A DNA stretch of 64,000 nt from Paralithodes platypus (Eukaryota; Arthropoda; Malacostraca; Decapoda; Lithodidae): assembly GCA_032716605.1 (NCBI GenBank), contig CM064480.1:21229651-21293650 (forward strand), written 5' to 3'. Of the stretch, positions 33,460 through 44,423 are shown piece after piece. Below the pieces are notes generated by a model. That model ran no database searches, was not told the origin of the DNA, and saw only the letters and a list, made by a program, of their open reading frames with translations. The position numbers were made by a program, and so were the translations under genes. How positions within the stretch are numbered: the stretch's first letter is position 1; every line of letters starts with the position of its first letter.

Positions 33460-34397
33460 CTGATATGCTTAATCAGCACTGGACTAAGGCTACTTGGAAG
33501 ACTTACGAGTCTCATTGGAATACTTTCACTAAATGGATCAATGACACCGAACAAACAGTTCCGTCGGTTGCGTTAGTCTTCCATTACCTTAATCACTTGT
33601 TTGCGACACGCAAATACATGTACAACACCATTAAGAACCACCTGTCCGCTATTAGGGAGCCTTTTGAGACCTTGACGGGGCTGGTGCTCCCTCACAAGGA
33701 GCTGTCTTTTTTCATGAATGCCTGCTTTAGGCTCAGACCGCCCCCACGCCAGATACCGCCTCAATGGTCTTTGGCGAAGGCTCTCAGGCTCCTTACCTCA
33801 CCCATCTACACCACTAACCCAACACCTGTTCATCTGCTTGATAAAACTTTGTTTCTTTTAGCGTTGGCTACAGGAGAGAGGGTCTCGGAGTTGGCTGCCA
33901 TGTCGAGGGCCACGAATTGCATGAGTTTTTCGCCTTCCTTGGGGTCAGTCACTTTGGCCCCTTCCGTTCATTTTGTGGCCAAGAATGAACGTGAGGCGCA
34001 CATTTTTAAGCCGTTTACTGTACCTGCTTTAAAATGTGGGAGCACGCATCATCCGCTATGCCCGGTAAGAGCCTTGCATACGTATGTGCGTGCCGCTGTG
34101 CCGACGTCGGGGACGGCGCTCTGGTTGGCCCCTAAGGCAGGGACACGGTTAGGCAAACGTGCTGTGGGACTTGATTTACGCCATGTCATTACTGCGAGTA
34201 ATCCCCTTACGAAGGGCTCCGCTCATGATGTCCGCTCTTATGCAGCGACTGTGAGGTTTCTCAACAATTCCTCACTTTCGGATATCGCCGACACAGGGCT
34301 ATGGTTCTCCCACAGCACTTTTGTCTCATCGTACCTGTCCATGTCCACTGCCAGGCCAGGTGTGCCTTGTGTTGCGTTAGGCCAATGTGTCACGTGA
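33363..34397 (+). CDS. DIRS-2 tyrosine recombinase, intact
   Basis: About 344 residues of YR from PLGTDWRPRDLVGI to the stop at 34395-34397. The same frame has no stop from 31455, so the true start is uncertain; it may be made from a start inside the RT gene or by a further -1 shift. Catalytic signature: Arg in GERVSELAAMS, HxxR as HDVRSYA, Trp/His in LWFSHSTF, Tyr in SSYLSMS. It would insert the circular cDNA. The first about 100 bases overlap the end of RT. Confidence 0.9.
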   Translation, partial: PLGTDWRPRDLVGIRIVDVCEAGWLPKYGRCLTDMLNQHWTKATWKTYESHWNTFTKWINDTEQTVPSVALVFHYLNHLFATRKYMYNTIKNHLSAIREPFETLTGLVLPHKELSFFMNACFRLRPPPRQIPPQWSLAKALRLLTSPIYTTNPTPVHLLDKTLFLLALATGERVSELAAMSRATNCMSFSPSLGSVTLAPSVHFVAKNEREAHIFKPFTVPALKCGSTHHPLCPVRALHTYVRAAVPTSGTALWLAPKAGTRLGKRAVGLDLRHVITASNPLTKGSAHDVRSYAATVRFLNNSSLSDIADTGLWFSHSTFVSSYLSMSTARPGVPCVALGQCVT

Positions 34398-35131
34398 TTC
34401 ATCTCCATCCTGTGTCTCTTCTCATCCCATACTGTATTTTCTTCCTTTCCCTACACTGGGGGGGGGGGGGGGGTCATTTTGTATGATTGTACAATGCCTT
34501 TCTCTCTTTCATTTTACATGTATGTCATCCCTGTTTCGTATTAAGGTTATCTCTCTTACTTCTTTACGTATAGACTCTACTGTCTAGGGGTTAGTTGTTT
34601 GGTATGTCTATGCCTCATACCCGGTTTTTGTAATTAAAGAGTGTCCTTGGAGATCTTCCGCCTACTGTGCCTTGCCTTCAGATTCTTGTCTTCATGTACA
34701 ACTTGCCTTCATTCTTCCCATATTGGTGTGCCATTCTCCGGTCGACATGACCTATTCCTTAGCCTGCTGCGGCACTTTTAAGACCCTAGACTGATGCTGG
34801 TAACATGTACTTCCTTAATATGCACCGTACTGTTACGCTCTTTTTCTGATAATAAACTGATTTGTTTATTTGTGTTTTTTCTTGGTCCTCTGCTTGTGCT
34901 ACGGCTTGGGGTTTATGGTTTATTGGATGTCCGCCTCCAATTTGGGATTCACGCCCTACGTTGGAAACGTAGAGACTGCTACTAAATTGGGAGGTTTGAC
35001 GACCTCCCTTATAACCAAATAAGGAAAACCTCTTATTTGGTAGCAGTCTCGGAGTATCCAACGACAGAGTATCCCGCCCTCATGCCGATCCCCTGCCCAT
35101 CCAATCTAAACTGATTACTTGATACCTCGAT
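34398..35131 (+). other. 3' non-coding region of DIRS-2 with G16 tract
   Basis: A run of 16 G lies at 34458-34473, 60 bases after the YR stop, matching the position of the G tract in DIRS-1. The ICR lies at 34954-35063. No gene seen. Confidence 0.75.
34954..35063 (+). repeat. ICR of DIRS-2
   Basis: Contains the reverse complement of the left end joined to that of the right end. It has two hairpins, GGGAGG...CCTCCC and CCAAATAAG...CTTATTTGG, inside the outer AGGTTT...AAACCT pair that DIRS-1 also has. Confidence 0.9.
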
Positions 35132-35454
35132 ACTTTGGCAGGTCCTGGCACAGGCTCATAGAACATGGAGCATGGCTCAGAGGAGAGCAGCTAGATTAAA
35201 TGGGTAACTATAACAATTCTTTCTCTCCTTCGCTATCTCTTCTTTCCTAGTCGTCTCGGAGTGTGTACAACGTGCCTAGTAGTGAATTGAGGTGCAACTC
35301 TAGAGATTATTTGGTTACTTCGCGTGAGTACCGATAAATCGGCCCGCTGTGGTAGCGGCTGAGATCATAAGCCCTACGTTGGATACTCCGAGACTGCTAC
35401 CAAATAAGAGGTTTTCCTTATTTGGTTATAAGGGAGGTCGTCAAACCTCCCAAT
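35132..35454 (+). repeat. Right ITR of DIRS-2
   Basis: Inverse of the left ITR plus about 50 extra terminal bases ending GTCAAACCTCCCAAT. Confidence 0.9.
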
Positions 35455-35690
35455 ATAAACCCCATAAAATTAGTGGACATACTTTGCAAAATATAACCAA
35501 TGCTTAAATTAGATTGCTTCTCAGCCCAAAAACTACTTACAACTACACTGTTGTTTGTACTAAAATTGTACTAGCACAATTTCCTGTAATGAATAGTACA
35601 GAGAAATTTAAATATCACAATACCCATCAACAGTATCACAGCTCTCATATTCTTGCGGGGTCTAGGGTGTCCTATGTTACACTGACTGCA

Positions 35691-35703
35691 CCCCCCCCCC
35701 CCC
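35691..35703 (-). other. G13 tract after YR of copy D
   Basis: Thirteen C on the plus strand, 37 bases after the YR stop on the element strand. Same place as in every other DIRS copy here. Confidence 0.8.
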
Positions 35704-35740
35704 TTTTCTTGAAATTAAACATAAGTGACTTAGGGGTCAC

Positions 35741-38485
35741 CTAGACCCTTTGCCTTAAAGCTATACATGGCAAGGAAGGTTTGTCTAGAGCTACTGAGAG
35801 GTAACGAGTCAAAAACGTATGATTAGAGGCCCACAACTGTGTGGACGTAATATCTTCAACAGAAAAATTCTTAAGGAAATGTAACGAAGCCGCCCACTTG
35901 CGTAAATCGTGGGCCCTACCCATAATGCCGGGATTACTCTCTTTAATGACCTCGACCAAGAGAGAAGCCAGTCTACGTTTCATCAAGCGTTTACCCGTAC
36001 TTGCTACCCATAAAGCACCGTGGTGATTTAGAGGTGCCACTCTCAAATATTTGGTTAGAGCTTGCACTGGACATAAATTATGGTGCACCTTTCCCCTTTT
36101 CAATGCCGGCACCGTGAATTCTGAAAACACGTGTTCACTGTGCTCATTCTTGGCTATGAACCCTGGGGAAGGTGCAATGTGAATACACTCATTAAGCCTA
36201 CCAAACCTGAGGCAATTAGGTGTGTTGCTCATCGCCACCAGCTCAGATACTCTGTTCCCGGTAGCCAAGGCCATAAGGAATACTGCCCTCTTTAAAAGTA
36301 ATGTAAAATCTGCAGTATTTTGGTACAGACGGGAATGAAGTAAAGACAATGCCTTGTCCAGAGACCAGGTAGGCATGAGCTGACGGGGAGGTGGGCGGAG
36401 TTTAAAACATGCCCTCATAAAACCCTTTTCCTCCGCAACTGGTATGGAGAGACCGGTAAGGTCCAAAAACGGTATCCTAATTGCCGTTAAGTGATTTTTT
36501 AACGTCACTACAGACAAACGTTTCTGCTCGAACAGATAATTTAAATAATTAAAAACAAGAGCCACCGAGGGCACAGTTTGTTCTGTTCTAATAATCCAAA
36601 AAGTAAAGGCCTGCCAATGCGATTGATACTGTCGCTTAGTAGACTGGGTATATTGATTCATGAATTTATTGGTCACGTCTCTACCGTATGGTGCTAGCCA
36701 TTTGGCCTCCTGAATGTCCATAATGCAAAAGTCAGCGAGGTCTTTAGGTTGCCAATTGTGTCTTAAGTGGAAAAACCCTACCGGGAGTGATACCGGGTCC
36801 GGGCACCACGTCTTTAATTGCTGGTACCACAACTGCGCCGGCCACAGGGGCGCGATTAGCGAGACTACGCCTCGATAATCCTGTAGTTTGTTTACTACGT
36901 GGCACATTAGAGACGCATCTGGCGGCGGAAACAGATAAATGGAACTCCACTTGTTCCAGTCTGTCACCAGTGCATCTGGCCCGCCCGCCGGCGTTATCGT
37001 CCGGCGGGTGAGGTACAGTTGGAGTTTGTGAGTCTCCTCTGACGCAAACAAATCCACTTGTGGATGGTAAGGCTTCGCAACCATTTGGTCGAAAATGGTT
37101 TGCTTGAGCGCCCATTCTACTGTTGTGCTCTGTCTCCGAGACAGAGCGTCTGCCCAGACGTTTACTACGCCTGGGAGGTAAGATGCGTGAAGCTGAATGT
37201 CCAGCCTGTTGGCTAGAATAAAAATCTCTTCTGACACGTTTAGCAACCCCAGAGATCTCGTCGACCCTTGTTTCTGAATACAGTGAACTGCATTCAGATT
37301 GTCCATTCTGAAGGCCACCGCCTTGCCCCGTAAAGTAGAGCCGTGAGCCTGAAGGAAATATAAGGGGACTAGTAATTCTTTGACATTGATGTGGGAAATT
37401 TCTAAATGGGACCAAAGCCCTTGACCCTGGTGCCCTTGGTTTGATTGAAAGCCCCAACCTATCGTTCCTGACGCATCCGTGTCTACCCATACCGTTGGCG
37501 GAGGAGAGGTCCATGACATGACTGAGTGCAATGTTTCCCTCTTCGCCCAGACCGCTAGTAAGTTGTGGATTAATTTTGGTATGAGCCATAATTTTTTCGC
37601 CGGCAATAGCGGAAAATATTTGTTGCCCTCCAATATTAAACATTTGACTCTTAACCGGCCCAACTGTACCGTTAGTTGAATCCAGTTGAGAGAGCCAACC
37701 AGAGACTCCCAGATTCTCCGTGTCGTAGTCAGACTGTGAAGGAACATAAACAGTTTCCTGCGAAATCTGTTGCGATTGTCCACATTCTGACTCAGAGTGA
37801 GAGTAGCTGTGTCCCAGACCAGCCTTATCCACTGAACTACTCTTGAGGGAACAAGGTTTGACTTTACCAGGTTGACCTTGAACCCTAGAGTTTTGACATG
37901 TTTTAATGTTATGTTGACATGATTTATGCATACTTGTTCCGTCTCTGCCACCACTAGCCAGTCGTCTAGATACCATAAAATCCTGATCCCTTGCCTTAAC
38001 AAGGGCATCAGGGCTTGCCGGACTAATTTCGTGAATAAGCGAGGTGCTAGGTTCAATCCAAACGGCATCCTCTGAAAGACATAAGTCTGATGCTTTATTC
38101 TTAAGGCCAGAAACCTTTGAAATCTTTTGTTGACCGAGACGTGCCAATATGCGTCCGTCAGGTCTAAAGAACACATCCATCCTCCTGGCGGAAGTGTTAG
38201 CCTGATCTGGTTTACTGTAAGCATCCTGAATGACATGTTGTGAATATGGAGGTTCAGATAAGACAGGTCTATGACTGGTCTCATCTGAACACTGTCCCTT
38301 TTGGGCACTAGAAATAGTTTGGATGTGAAAACTGGGTAATTTTGAGGAACCGGGATGATGACATTCTTGGCGATCATTTCCTGGACTAGTGACTCCACCT
38401 CTAAAGAAACTAAAGTTGCCTTTGTCGGCTGACATAAACGAGGTCGTCGGAGCCACTGCCAGGTGATGCCCTTGCATGCCACCAT
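35741..38485 (-). CDS. Fused RT/RNase H/methyltransferase-like/YR polyprotein of copy D
   Basis: 914 residues from ATG 38485 (MVACKGITW), with no stop from RT to the end of YR. RT: SLDLTDAYWHV, FQRMPFGLNLAPR, LWYLDDWLVV. RNase H: WVDTDASGTIGWG, FRMDNLNAVHC, VWADALSRRQS. Methyltransferase-like: QVDLFASEETHK, LFPPPDASLMC. YR: NRVSELVAMS, HDLRKWAAS, LWASNHTFLTRYL. In the other copies RT and YR are in different frames. Here one extra base near 36765 (CTTAAG for CTTAG) joins them after PVGFFHL. The frame is also open 5' of the ATG to 38581. It is uninterrupted although gag of the same copy is heavily decayed. Confidence 0.88.
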   Translation of the reverse strand: MVACKGITWQWLRRPRLCQPTKATLVSLEVESLVQEMIAKNVIIPVPQNYPVFTSKLFLVPKRDSVQMRPVIDLSYLNLHIHNMSFRMLTVNQIRLTLPPGGWMCSLDLTDAYWHVSVNKRFQRFLALRIKHQTYVFQRMPFGLNLAPRLFTKLVRQALMPLLRQGIRILWYLDDWLVVAETEQVCINHVNITLKHVKTLGFKVNLVKSNLVPSRVVQWIRLVWDTATLTLSQNVDNRNRFRRKLFMFLHSLTTTRRIWESLVGSLNWIQLTVQLGRLRVKCLILEGNKYFPLLPAKKLWLIPKLIHNLLAVWAKRETLHSVMSWTSPPPTVWVDTDASGTIGWGFQSNQGHQGQGLWSHLEISHINVKELLVPLYFLQAHGSTLRGKAVAFRMDNLNAVHCIQKQGSTRSLGLLNVSEEIFILANRLDIQLHASYLPGVVNVWADALSRRQSTTVEWALKQTIFDQMVAKPYHPQVDLFASEETHKLQLYLTRRTITPAGGPDALVTDWNKWSSIYLFPPPDASLMCHVVNKLQDYRGVVSLIAPLWPAQLWYQQLKTWCPDPVSLPVGFFHLRHNWQPKDLADFCIMDIQEAKWLAPYGRDVTNKFMNQYTQSTKRQYQSHWQAFTFWIIRTEQTVPSVALVFNYLNYLFEQKRLSVVTLKNHLTAIRIPFLDLTGLSIPVAEEKGFMRACFKLRPPPRQLMPTWSLDKALSLLHSRLYQNTADFTLLLKRAVFLMALATGNRVSELVAMSNTPNCLRFGRLNECIHIAPSPGFIAKNEHSEHVFSEFTVPALKRGKVHHNLCPVQALTKYLRVAPLNHHGALWVASTGKRLMKRRLASLLVEVIKESNPGIMGRAHDLRKWAASLHFLKNFSVEDITSTQLWASNHTFLTRYLSVALDKPSLPCIALRQRV

Positions 38486-38616
38486 CCTTGCCCAAGTATT
38501 TACTGGCCATGCGCGGTGACACGTCCGGAACGACCCAGTTAGCAGACAAGGGTTCGCCGGCTGTACTACCCTCTGATCCACCCGCCGTGAGATCGGCCCT
38601 GGGAGTGAGAGAGACT

Positions 38617-41232
38617 TTAGGTTTTTGGTGGTGGTGGTGGTGGATGCTTAGCCGACTGGCCGGCGTTGGCAGAAGACGAGCCCTGGCCTGGTCTGCTATA
38701 GCTGCGGCCCTTTTGACCTGCAAACTTACCTTGTTTGTACCTGTACTGACCTTGGGGGGAGTCAGACTTATGTATCTGAAAGGGTTTTGACCCACCCGGT
38801 TGAGCTTTTGTGACTGGCTTGGGTTTGGGAAAGTTAAAAGCAGGTTTCTTAGAAGGGGTGGGACTGTGCTTAAAGGCCTGAGCCATATTGAAAACAGTTC
38901 TCCACACATCAGGGGACATTAACGAGGGAGTTAGCACCGGCGACATGACCACCTGGTTCGCAATTCTATCAGGGAGTTTCCTCACTAGGGACATCCTGAG
39001 ATCCTGTCTCGCCCGCACCGCCTCGAGCAAGGCCGTGCTTATATCACCCAATGACTGAATCGACGTCTGAAGGAGTAATCGCCGAGATAGTTCAACCGAT
39101 CGTCTGGCTTCCGCCAGTACTGGGAAAAAAGTCTATACGCCTTCCCTCGTAGCCTAAACTCTCGGTCTAGGTGAGCTGGTGAAGGCGTAGTGAAAGGATC
39201 TTTAAGTTCACAGAGATTGATTTTGGGGGCAGCTAAAAAAGAAAACAAAGCAGATGGGACTCCGCCGGCTGAAAAGACTGGCATAGAGAACCAAGAATGG
39301 CTGTCCTGAGGAATCTGGTGGGAGGATTTTGAGGTGAAGGTGGTCGCAAAGTTCTGAGCCTCTACTTCCCACTCCACCCAAGGTCCTGGACCCAACTGCC
39401 CCACCTTCAACACTGGGTTAGCGGCTGTGTCTGTGACCGTTTGTAAATCTAATTCTGGAGTGAGAGCTGACAGTGCCTTTATGTCATTAAAACCGTCATG
39501 CTTGGTCCAGTCAGAAAACAGCTTTGAAGCTGAGGCAGGGGGCAGTGCAGGCGTAGCTGTATACAAAAAAAATCATGGTGATAATGGTTCGGAATGGCCT
39601 TAATATTAACATCAAGTACATTACCCGCAATATCCAAGGCTCGTAACTTTCTAGATTTATTTCCTTGGATTACCCACTCTCGTGGCACTGGAAGTTCCCC
39701 TGACAAAGTGGGCTGTGCTGTCTCTGGCTTAATTGGGATCATTTGAACCCATGAGTCATCTGGACCGTACAAGAGGGGCATAGCTACCTTTCTTAACGGT
39801 GCTTTATCCAACGGGGGCGGATTCACATCCGTAACCACCCTTACATTAGAAGTAGTCAGTGCCGCCGAAGCAGGCCTAGCGACTATATTAGGTGACATAG
39901 GGGGAGGGTGCGGAATCTTGGTCAAAGCAATAGAAGCGATCAGAGGCCGAACACTTGAACTTGTCATGGGAGCTCCCAGGTCCACTGTAGGAGGCTCCGG
40001 CCAATTTTTTTTGTGAGAGCAGTTACTAACAACCCATCTATTTTCTCTGCCGTGACAAATTTAGTGGATGAAGAACTCAAAGGTGAATCATTCCTATCTT
40101 GCAAGTCGTCTAGAACTGAACCCGACTCTTGCACTTCCATGTCAGAGATTATAGACACCTCATCCTTGTCATCCGGCCCATCATGAGAGGGTTCCGCCGA
40201 AGCCGGAACCTCGTCTCGGTGCCAAGTTAAATCAGGAATGGATGATGGGATCACAGCGTCCCGGTGGACGTCCGCCCGTACCTGTGGCTCTTGAACCAAA
40301 CGTGGGCCCTCATGCCCGGTTGGGAATAACGCCATACACCTAGGCCTTGGCCCGAACTCCCTTGGGAGTCAGATACACCATCAACCACTGAGCCCCCACT
40401 AGACTCTTCTACAGGGCGATCACTGCCTACCGAACTCTCTAACTCTAGGTATGTAATCTCCATTGGTAACCTGTCCGCCGGCAACACCCCCACCACAGTC
40501 TCTGACTCCACTCCTGCCCCATCAGATTGGATACTAGATAAGTCGGGAGTAGAGGCAAAAAGTGAGGCATGAGGCTCCGGCGAACGCCGGGAGGCCTTTC
40601 GCTCCTTAGCATCTTTCCTTGGAAGATTTATGGCTGCGGTGTGACTTAGATTTATCACTGCTCTTAGACTTTTCCGATCTTTCACTAGAGCTGTCCTTGG
40701 ACTTTTCCTATTTACTCCTCTTTCTTGCTGGTGAAGAGGAATGACTAGGCGGCTGTTGTCGGAGGGGCGACCTGGACCTGGACCGCGCCCGTGACGTGGA
40801 GGCTATCACCGGGGGCGTGGGTTCACGAGGTCTTTTAGAAGGTGTAGGGACCAGAGAAAGTGCTGTACCCTGCCCAGCCTCTGCCGACTTTCGTACAGTT
40901 ACTCTAGCGGGACGTTTAATAGGGGGGTGCTCAATTAGTAATTTATCCCAAAGAATCACATTGTCACATTGCAGCGCTTTATGAGCCACTGTTGTCGCAT
41001 AACATGACAACTGTTGCCTGACCTCCCTCAAAGCGACCGCCGCGGATCTACTATTGTCCCGCAACACTTTGGCACTCAATTGAGTACAGAAGGAACAGTT
41101 CCCCGTTACCCACAAACCCCTTGAGCGATCTAAACATTTAACACATCTAATGCAAAGAGTGTGTGCAAAGATAGGGATACCTGAACAGGAGGGAGCAATA
41201 CACAAGGCAAAAACAGGGTCTATGGTAGCCAT
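38617..41232 (-). pseudogene. gag of copy D, multiply frameshifted
   Basis: Starts MATIDPVFALC at 41232 with the Cys cluster (CIAPSC, CIRCVKC, CTFC-type pair) and an Arg/Ser segment (SRARSRSRSPLRQQ). At least five breaks divide it (near 40710, 40330, 39970, 39550 and 39045). The C-terminus ends at the stop at 38617-38619. There the codons read CCA AAA ACC TAA, so the slippery heptamer is altered relative to copies A, C and F. Confidence 0.85.
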
Positions 41233-42898
41233 GACAGAGACTGGTGGAAAACACGAACCCACCCCCGGTTTACTCCAGGTTCTCGAAAGTCTCGCCGGAA
41301 CTCAGCCCTGGGGAAAAAAGAAAAAAAAATCCAGGAATTAATGCTCATAAGGCTACACCAACATGTTCGAACACAAGTGTTAGACAACCCGCCGGGTAAC
41401 GAGACGTAATACACAACTATCACGGCTCGCTACGCGGAGGGTTCATTAATAAAGATTTCAGAATATCTTAACTTGTCCAAAAGATTTATGCATATCCTCT
41501 GACATAATATAAAGACCAGCATGGCTTTTATAACTGATGCAGTCTTCCCAGTGGTGTTTTGTTAAGTTCTTACTGGAAAACCACTCTCAAAGACGCCAGC
41601 CCCCGTATTATCTCGCAGATCAAAAACTGGAAAGCCTGTCTTAAAGCTAGGTCTGGCTTCTCCCGAAGCGTTCTAGATCGCCGTATGTTGAATGGCGGCG
41701 ATACGTATCGTATCCCTCGATTGTCTGGTTAACTACACTGAATTATGCAAATCCGTTAATCCTACCCTCCCAAGGTGCGACCGCCGGGTGTGAATTTTAA
41801 CGTTAACCCCAAAATTCCTATCCCCACTTCTTTGCAAAAGATCGCCGGGGAGGAAAGACCAATCAACAAACAACCTAGTTTTACTGGCTTTGCAAAAACC
41901 GGGAAAAACTCAACTCAACAAGTGTCCGTATGAACACTTAGTTAAATGGGTAAAGCCATCCCGCCGGGAAACACAGTACGCCTGAACACGGGCCCAACAC
42001 AGAGACGCAGTCCTGGAGAGCCTCAGGCCACCACTCGCTGGGGAAAACAAGCCTTTTTTAACCACGCGTGATTAAAACTCGGCCACCAGCCGGGTTTTCA
42101 TGGTGTAACCGAGAAAACCCGCCGGAAAAGGCAACCCACCCCGTTCAGATTCAATCTGAACGCACCAAATAAACCGTGGAATTAGCCAAAGCACAACTAA
42201 CCCAGACACACAAATAGTCCGAGGAATTAGCCAATACACAACTAATCCAGGACACATATATAGTCCGTGGAATTAGCCAATACACAACTAAACCAGGACA
42301 CACATGAAACAGTGGTACATATTTATAATAAAATCAATAACACTTATACATGTGGCAAAGCTACGAGAGGCTGGCTAGGCCTAAGCAGACGGAAATACAC
42401 AGTAAACATGTCGTAATATAAACAAAAAACACTGAATTATATCTCAACAGGAACCACCGTCAACACACCACTGTAGCAAAAACTTCCCGGTAAAGGGAAG
42501 AACTGACTCGGGACCCAGAAAAAACTTCACTAAGTGAAGAAAATTACGCAGGGAACGTCAGAGAATAAAACGTTACCTCAACAGAAGGAAAAGAGGTAGC
42601 AATAATAACGCGTAATGAAAGCCGCCTGCATCACAAAGCTAGCTAACCGTGAAAAAGTTCACGTGTCCACAACAGGACCACGAGGGTACACCCGAAATAG
42701 ATGCCCCAAACACATGACCCAAAATACTGTACACTGCACTGCGGGCAACCCGCCCAGGACACTCCTGCTACGCATATCCTAACCTTACTCGATACATCCC
42801 GGAGTAAACAAATGAGAAAAAACTCACTAGGGACGCAACAAATGCGGAACGAGCGGAGCGTGGGGAGGCACGTCCGGGTCGGTTGAGCGCAGAGCAGA
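41233..42898 (-). other. Leader of copy D
   Basis: Has the polypyrimidine-AG tract just upstream of gag (about 41310-41332) and a donor-like GTAAGG near the ITR (about 42785). It holds a perfect palindrome GTTCAGATTCAATCTGAAC at 42143-42161, and three minisatellite units at 42166-42304. No coding sequence recognised. Confidence 0.6.
42166..42304 (-). repeat. 46-bp minisatellite, three units (copy D leader)
   Basis: Three tandem units sharing the core GGAATTAGCCAATACACAAC. Copy E has three and copy A two. Confidence 0.85.
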
Positions 42899-43211
42899 GA
42901 AGGAAGAATGACGCCTGAGTCAGCGTCTGGTCAAAGATCCACACAAGTACATCCACGAGTATATGGAAAGCTTATGAATAGTTATTCTTATTTTCTTTTT
43001 CTTTTTTATTTGTTACGAAGTTTTTTCGTAGTGAGAACCCAATTTCATAATGACTGAACCATGAGTGAGGTTGTGTGCGCTCATGATGAAGGCTCCTCAT
43101 ATTTTGTTATGCTCTGCGCGGTAGATTCAAAACTACGGCGGACGAGTGTTTGAAGAGGGTGCCTTATGTAATAGGCATAATCGTCAATGATGGAGGGGCC
43201 ACTATTAAATT
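42899..43211 (-). repeat. Left ITR of copy D
   Basis: Inverse of the right ITRs. It ends CCACTATTAAATT before Gypsy sequence CTGATTTTTG. Confidence 0.85.
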
Positions 43212-43570
43212 CTGATTTTTGTCTTTAAATTTACTAACTTTAGTGGGTTGTGATCAGTATAAATAACAATAGGATCTGGGCCTGAACACAAATATAAAGA
43301 ACAAATTTGCAATCCCAAAATCAGAGCCAAAAGTTCCTTCTCAATAGTTGAATAATTCTTTTGGGGTGGAGTGAACTTCTTGCTGTAATAAGATACAGGA
43401 TGTTCAATACCTTGGTCATCCTCCTGCAACAGAACTGCCCTAGCTCCTGTATCACTAGCATCCACAGCCATTTTAAAGGATTTAGCAAAGTTAGGGGTGG
43501 AAAGCACTGGCTGACTCAACAGGATAGCTTTGAGTTTGTTGAAAGAGGATTCACATGCTTCATTCCACTC
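43212..43570 (-). pseudogene. Gypsy RNase H, N-terminal part
   Basis: Typical Gypsy RNase H: MAVDASDTGARAVLLQ (first Asp), YYSKKFTPPQKNYSTIEKEL (Glu block) and IVIYTDHNPLKLV (Asp). A 1-base insertion near 43580 separates it from the RT frame. It is interrupted at 43212 by DIRS copy D; the C-terminus is at 25199-25300. Confidence 0.85.
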
Positions 43571-43574
43571 AAAT

Positions 43575-44423
43575 TTAACTCTTTTTCAGAAGATCTGTGA
43601 GTGGTGACACAAGGATTGAAAAATTCAGAACAAACCGGCGGTAGTATCCTACCATAACAAGAAATCTTTGCAATTCTTTCCTATTCTTAGGTCTGGAAAG
43701 ATCACTTATCACCTGAACTTTAGCCCCTGGTGACACAACTTGTCCATTACCAATTACATAACCAAGATACTGGACTTTAGCTTGATCAAATTCACATTTT
43801 GATAAATTTGCAACAAGATTAGCTTGAACCAAACGATCAAGAAAGTTACTGACATGGCATAGGTGATCTTTCCAGGTGTCACTAAAGATCAATACATCAT
43901 CAATATACACAACACATCCTTCCAAACCCTCGGTTACAATGTTCATGAGTTTTTGAAATGTTGCAGGCGTATTTTTCATACCATGTGGCATTACAGAACA
44001 TGCAAAAGTCTTACCAAGAGTTACAAAACATCAGATATCCCTAGCACGCTGAGTCATAGGTACTTGCCAATATCCCTTTAACAAGTCAAACTTACTGATG
44101 TACTGTGCCTTTCCAATCCTATCTATACAATCTTCCATGCGAGGTATTGGGTAGGTGTCTGCTTTGGTGATCTGGTTAACACGTCTATAGTCAATACAGA
44201 GCCGTTGTGATCCACCTGGTTTAGGAACTAAGGTGACAGGAGAACTCCACTCACTTTGGCAGGGCTCAATCATCTTGTGGGTGAGTAGGTAGTCAATTTC
44301 CTTCTGGATCAGGGGAACCTTCAAGGAATTCACACGGTAGGCTGGCAGCTTAATTGGCTTCACATCTCCAACATCGACATCGTGCATCAAAATAGTTGTT
44401 CTTCCTGGAGTATCTCGGAACAC
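43575..44423 (-). pseudogene. Gypsy reverse transcriptase, one nonsense mutation
   Basis: Conserved order: LPAYRVNSLKVPLIQKEIDYLL, split here as LPAYRVNS and KEIDYLLTHKMIEP; then SPVTLVPKPGGSQRLCIDYR, KFDLLKGYWQVPM, MPHGMKNTPATFQKLM and VVYIDDVLIFSDTW with the YIDD active site. A TGA stop near 44023 splits the two halves in the same frame. Upstream it follows directly from the integrase end, without any RNase H between. Confidence 0.88.

Larger units (their letters stand above)
26467..35454 (+). mobile_element. DIRS-2 retrotransposon, complete 8988-bp element
   Basis: A second, GC-richer DIRS family inserted whole into the 3' non-coding region of DIRS-1 copy D. It has the left ITR 26467-26739, a 2-kb leader, gag, RT/RNase H, YR, G16 tract, ICR 34954-35063 and right ITR 35132-35454. 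Both boundaries are fixed by the ICR, where the reverse complements of the two ends (CTGCTACTAA and ATTGGGAGG) are fused. The flanks GTGCACAT and ATAAACCCC rejoin to normal DIRS-1 sequence with no target duplication. It is the most complete element in the window. Confidence 0.92.
35455..43211 (-). mobile_element. DIRS-1b retrotransposon, copy D, main segment
   Basis: Minus-strand remainder of copy D: 3' non-coding region, fused YR/RT gene, decayed gag, leader and left ITR. It ends about 43211 against Gypsy RNase H. The gag start (MATIDPVFALC) and several positions group it with copy E, apart from A, B, C, F and G. Confidence 0.9.

Noticed and set aside
44387..44423. Rearrangement or nested insertion as the reason integrase precedes RT in the Gypsy element
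   Set aside because: Integrase and RT are contiguous on one strand with a short overlap and no foreign sequence between, and RNase H is directly followed by polypurine tract and LTR.
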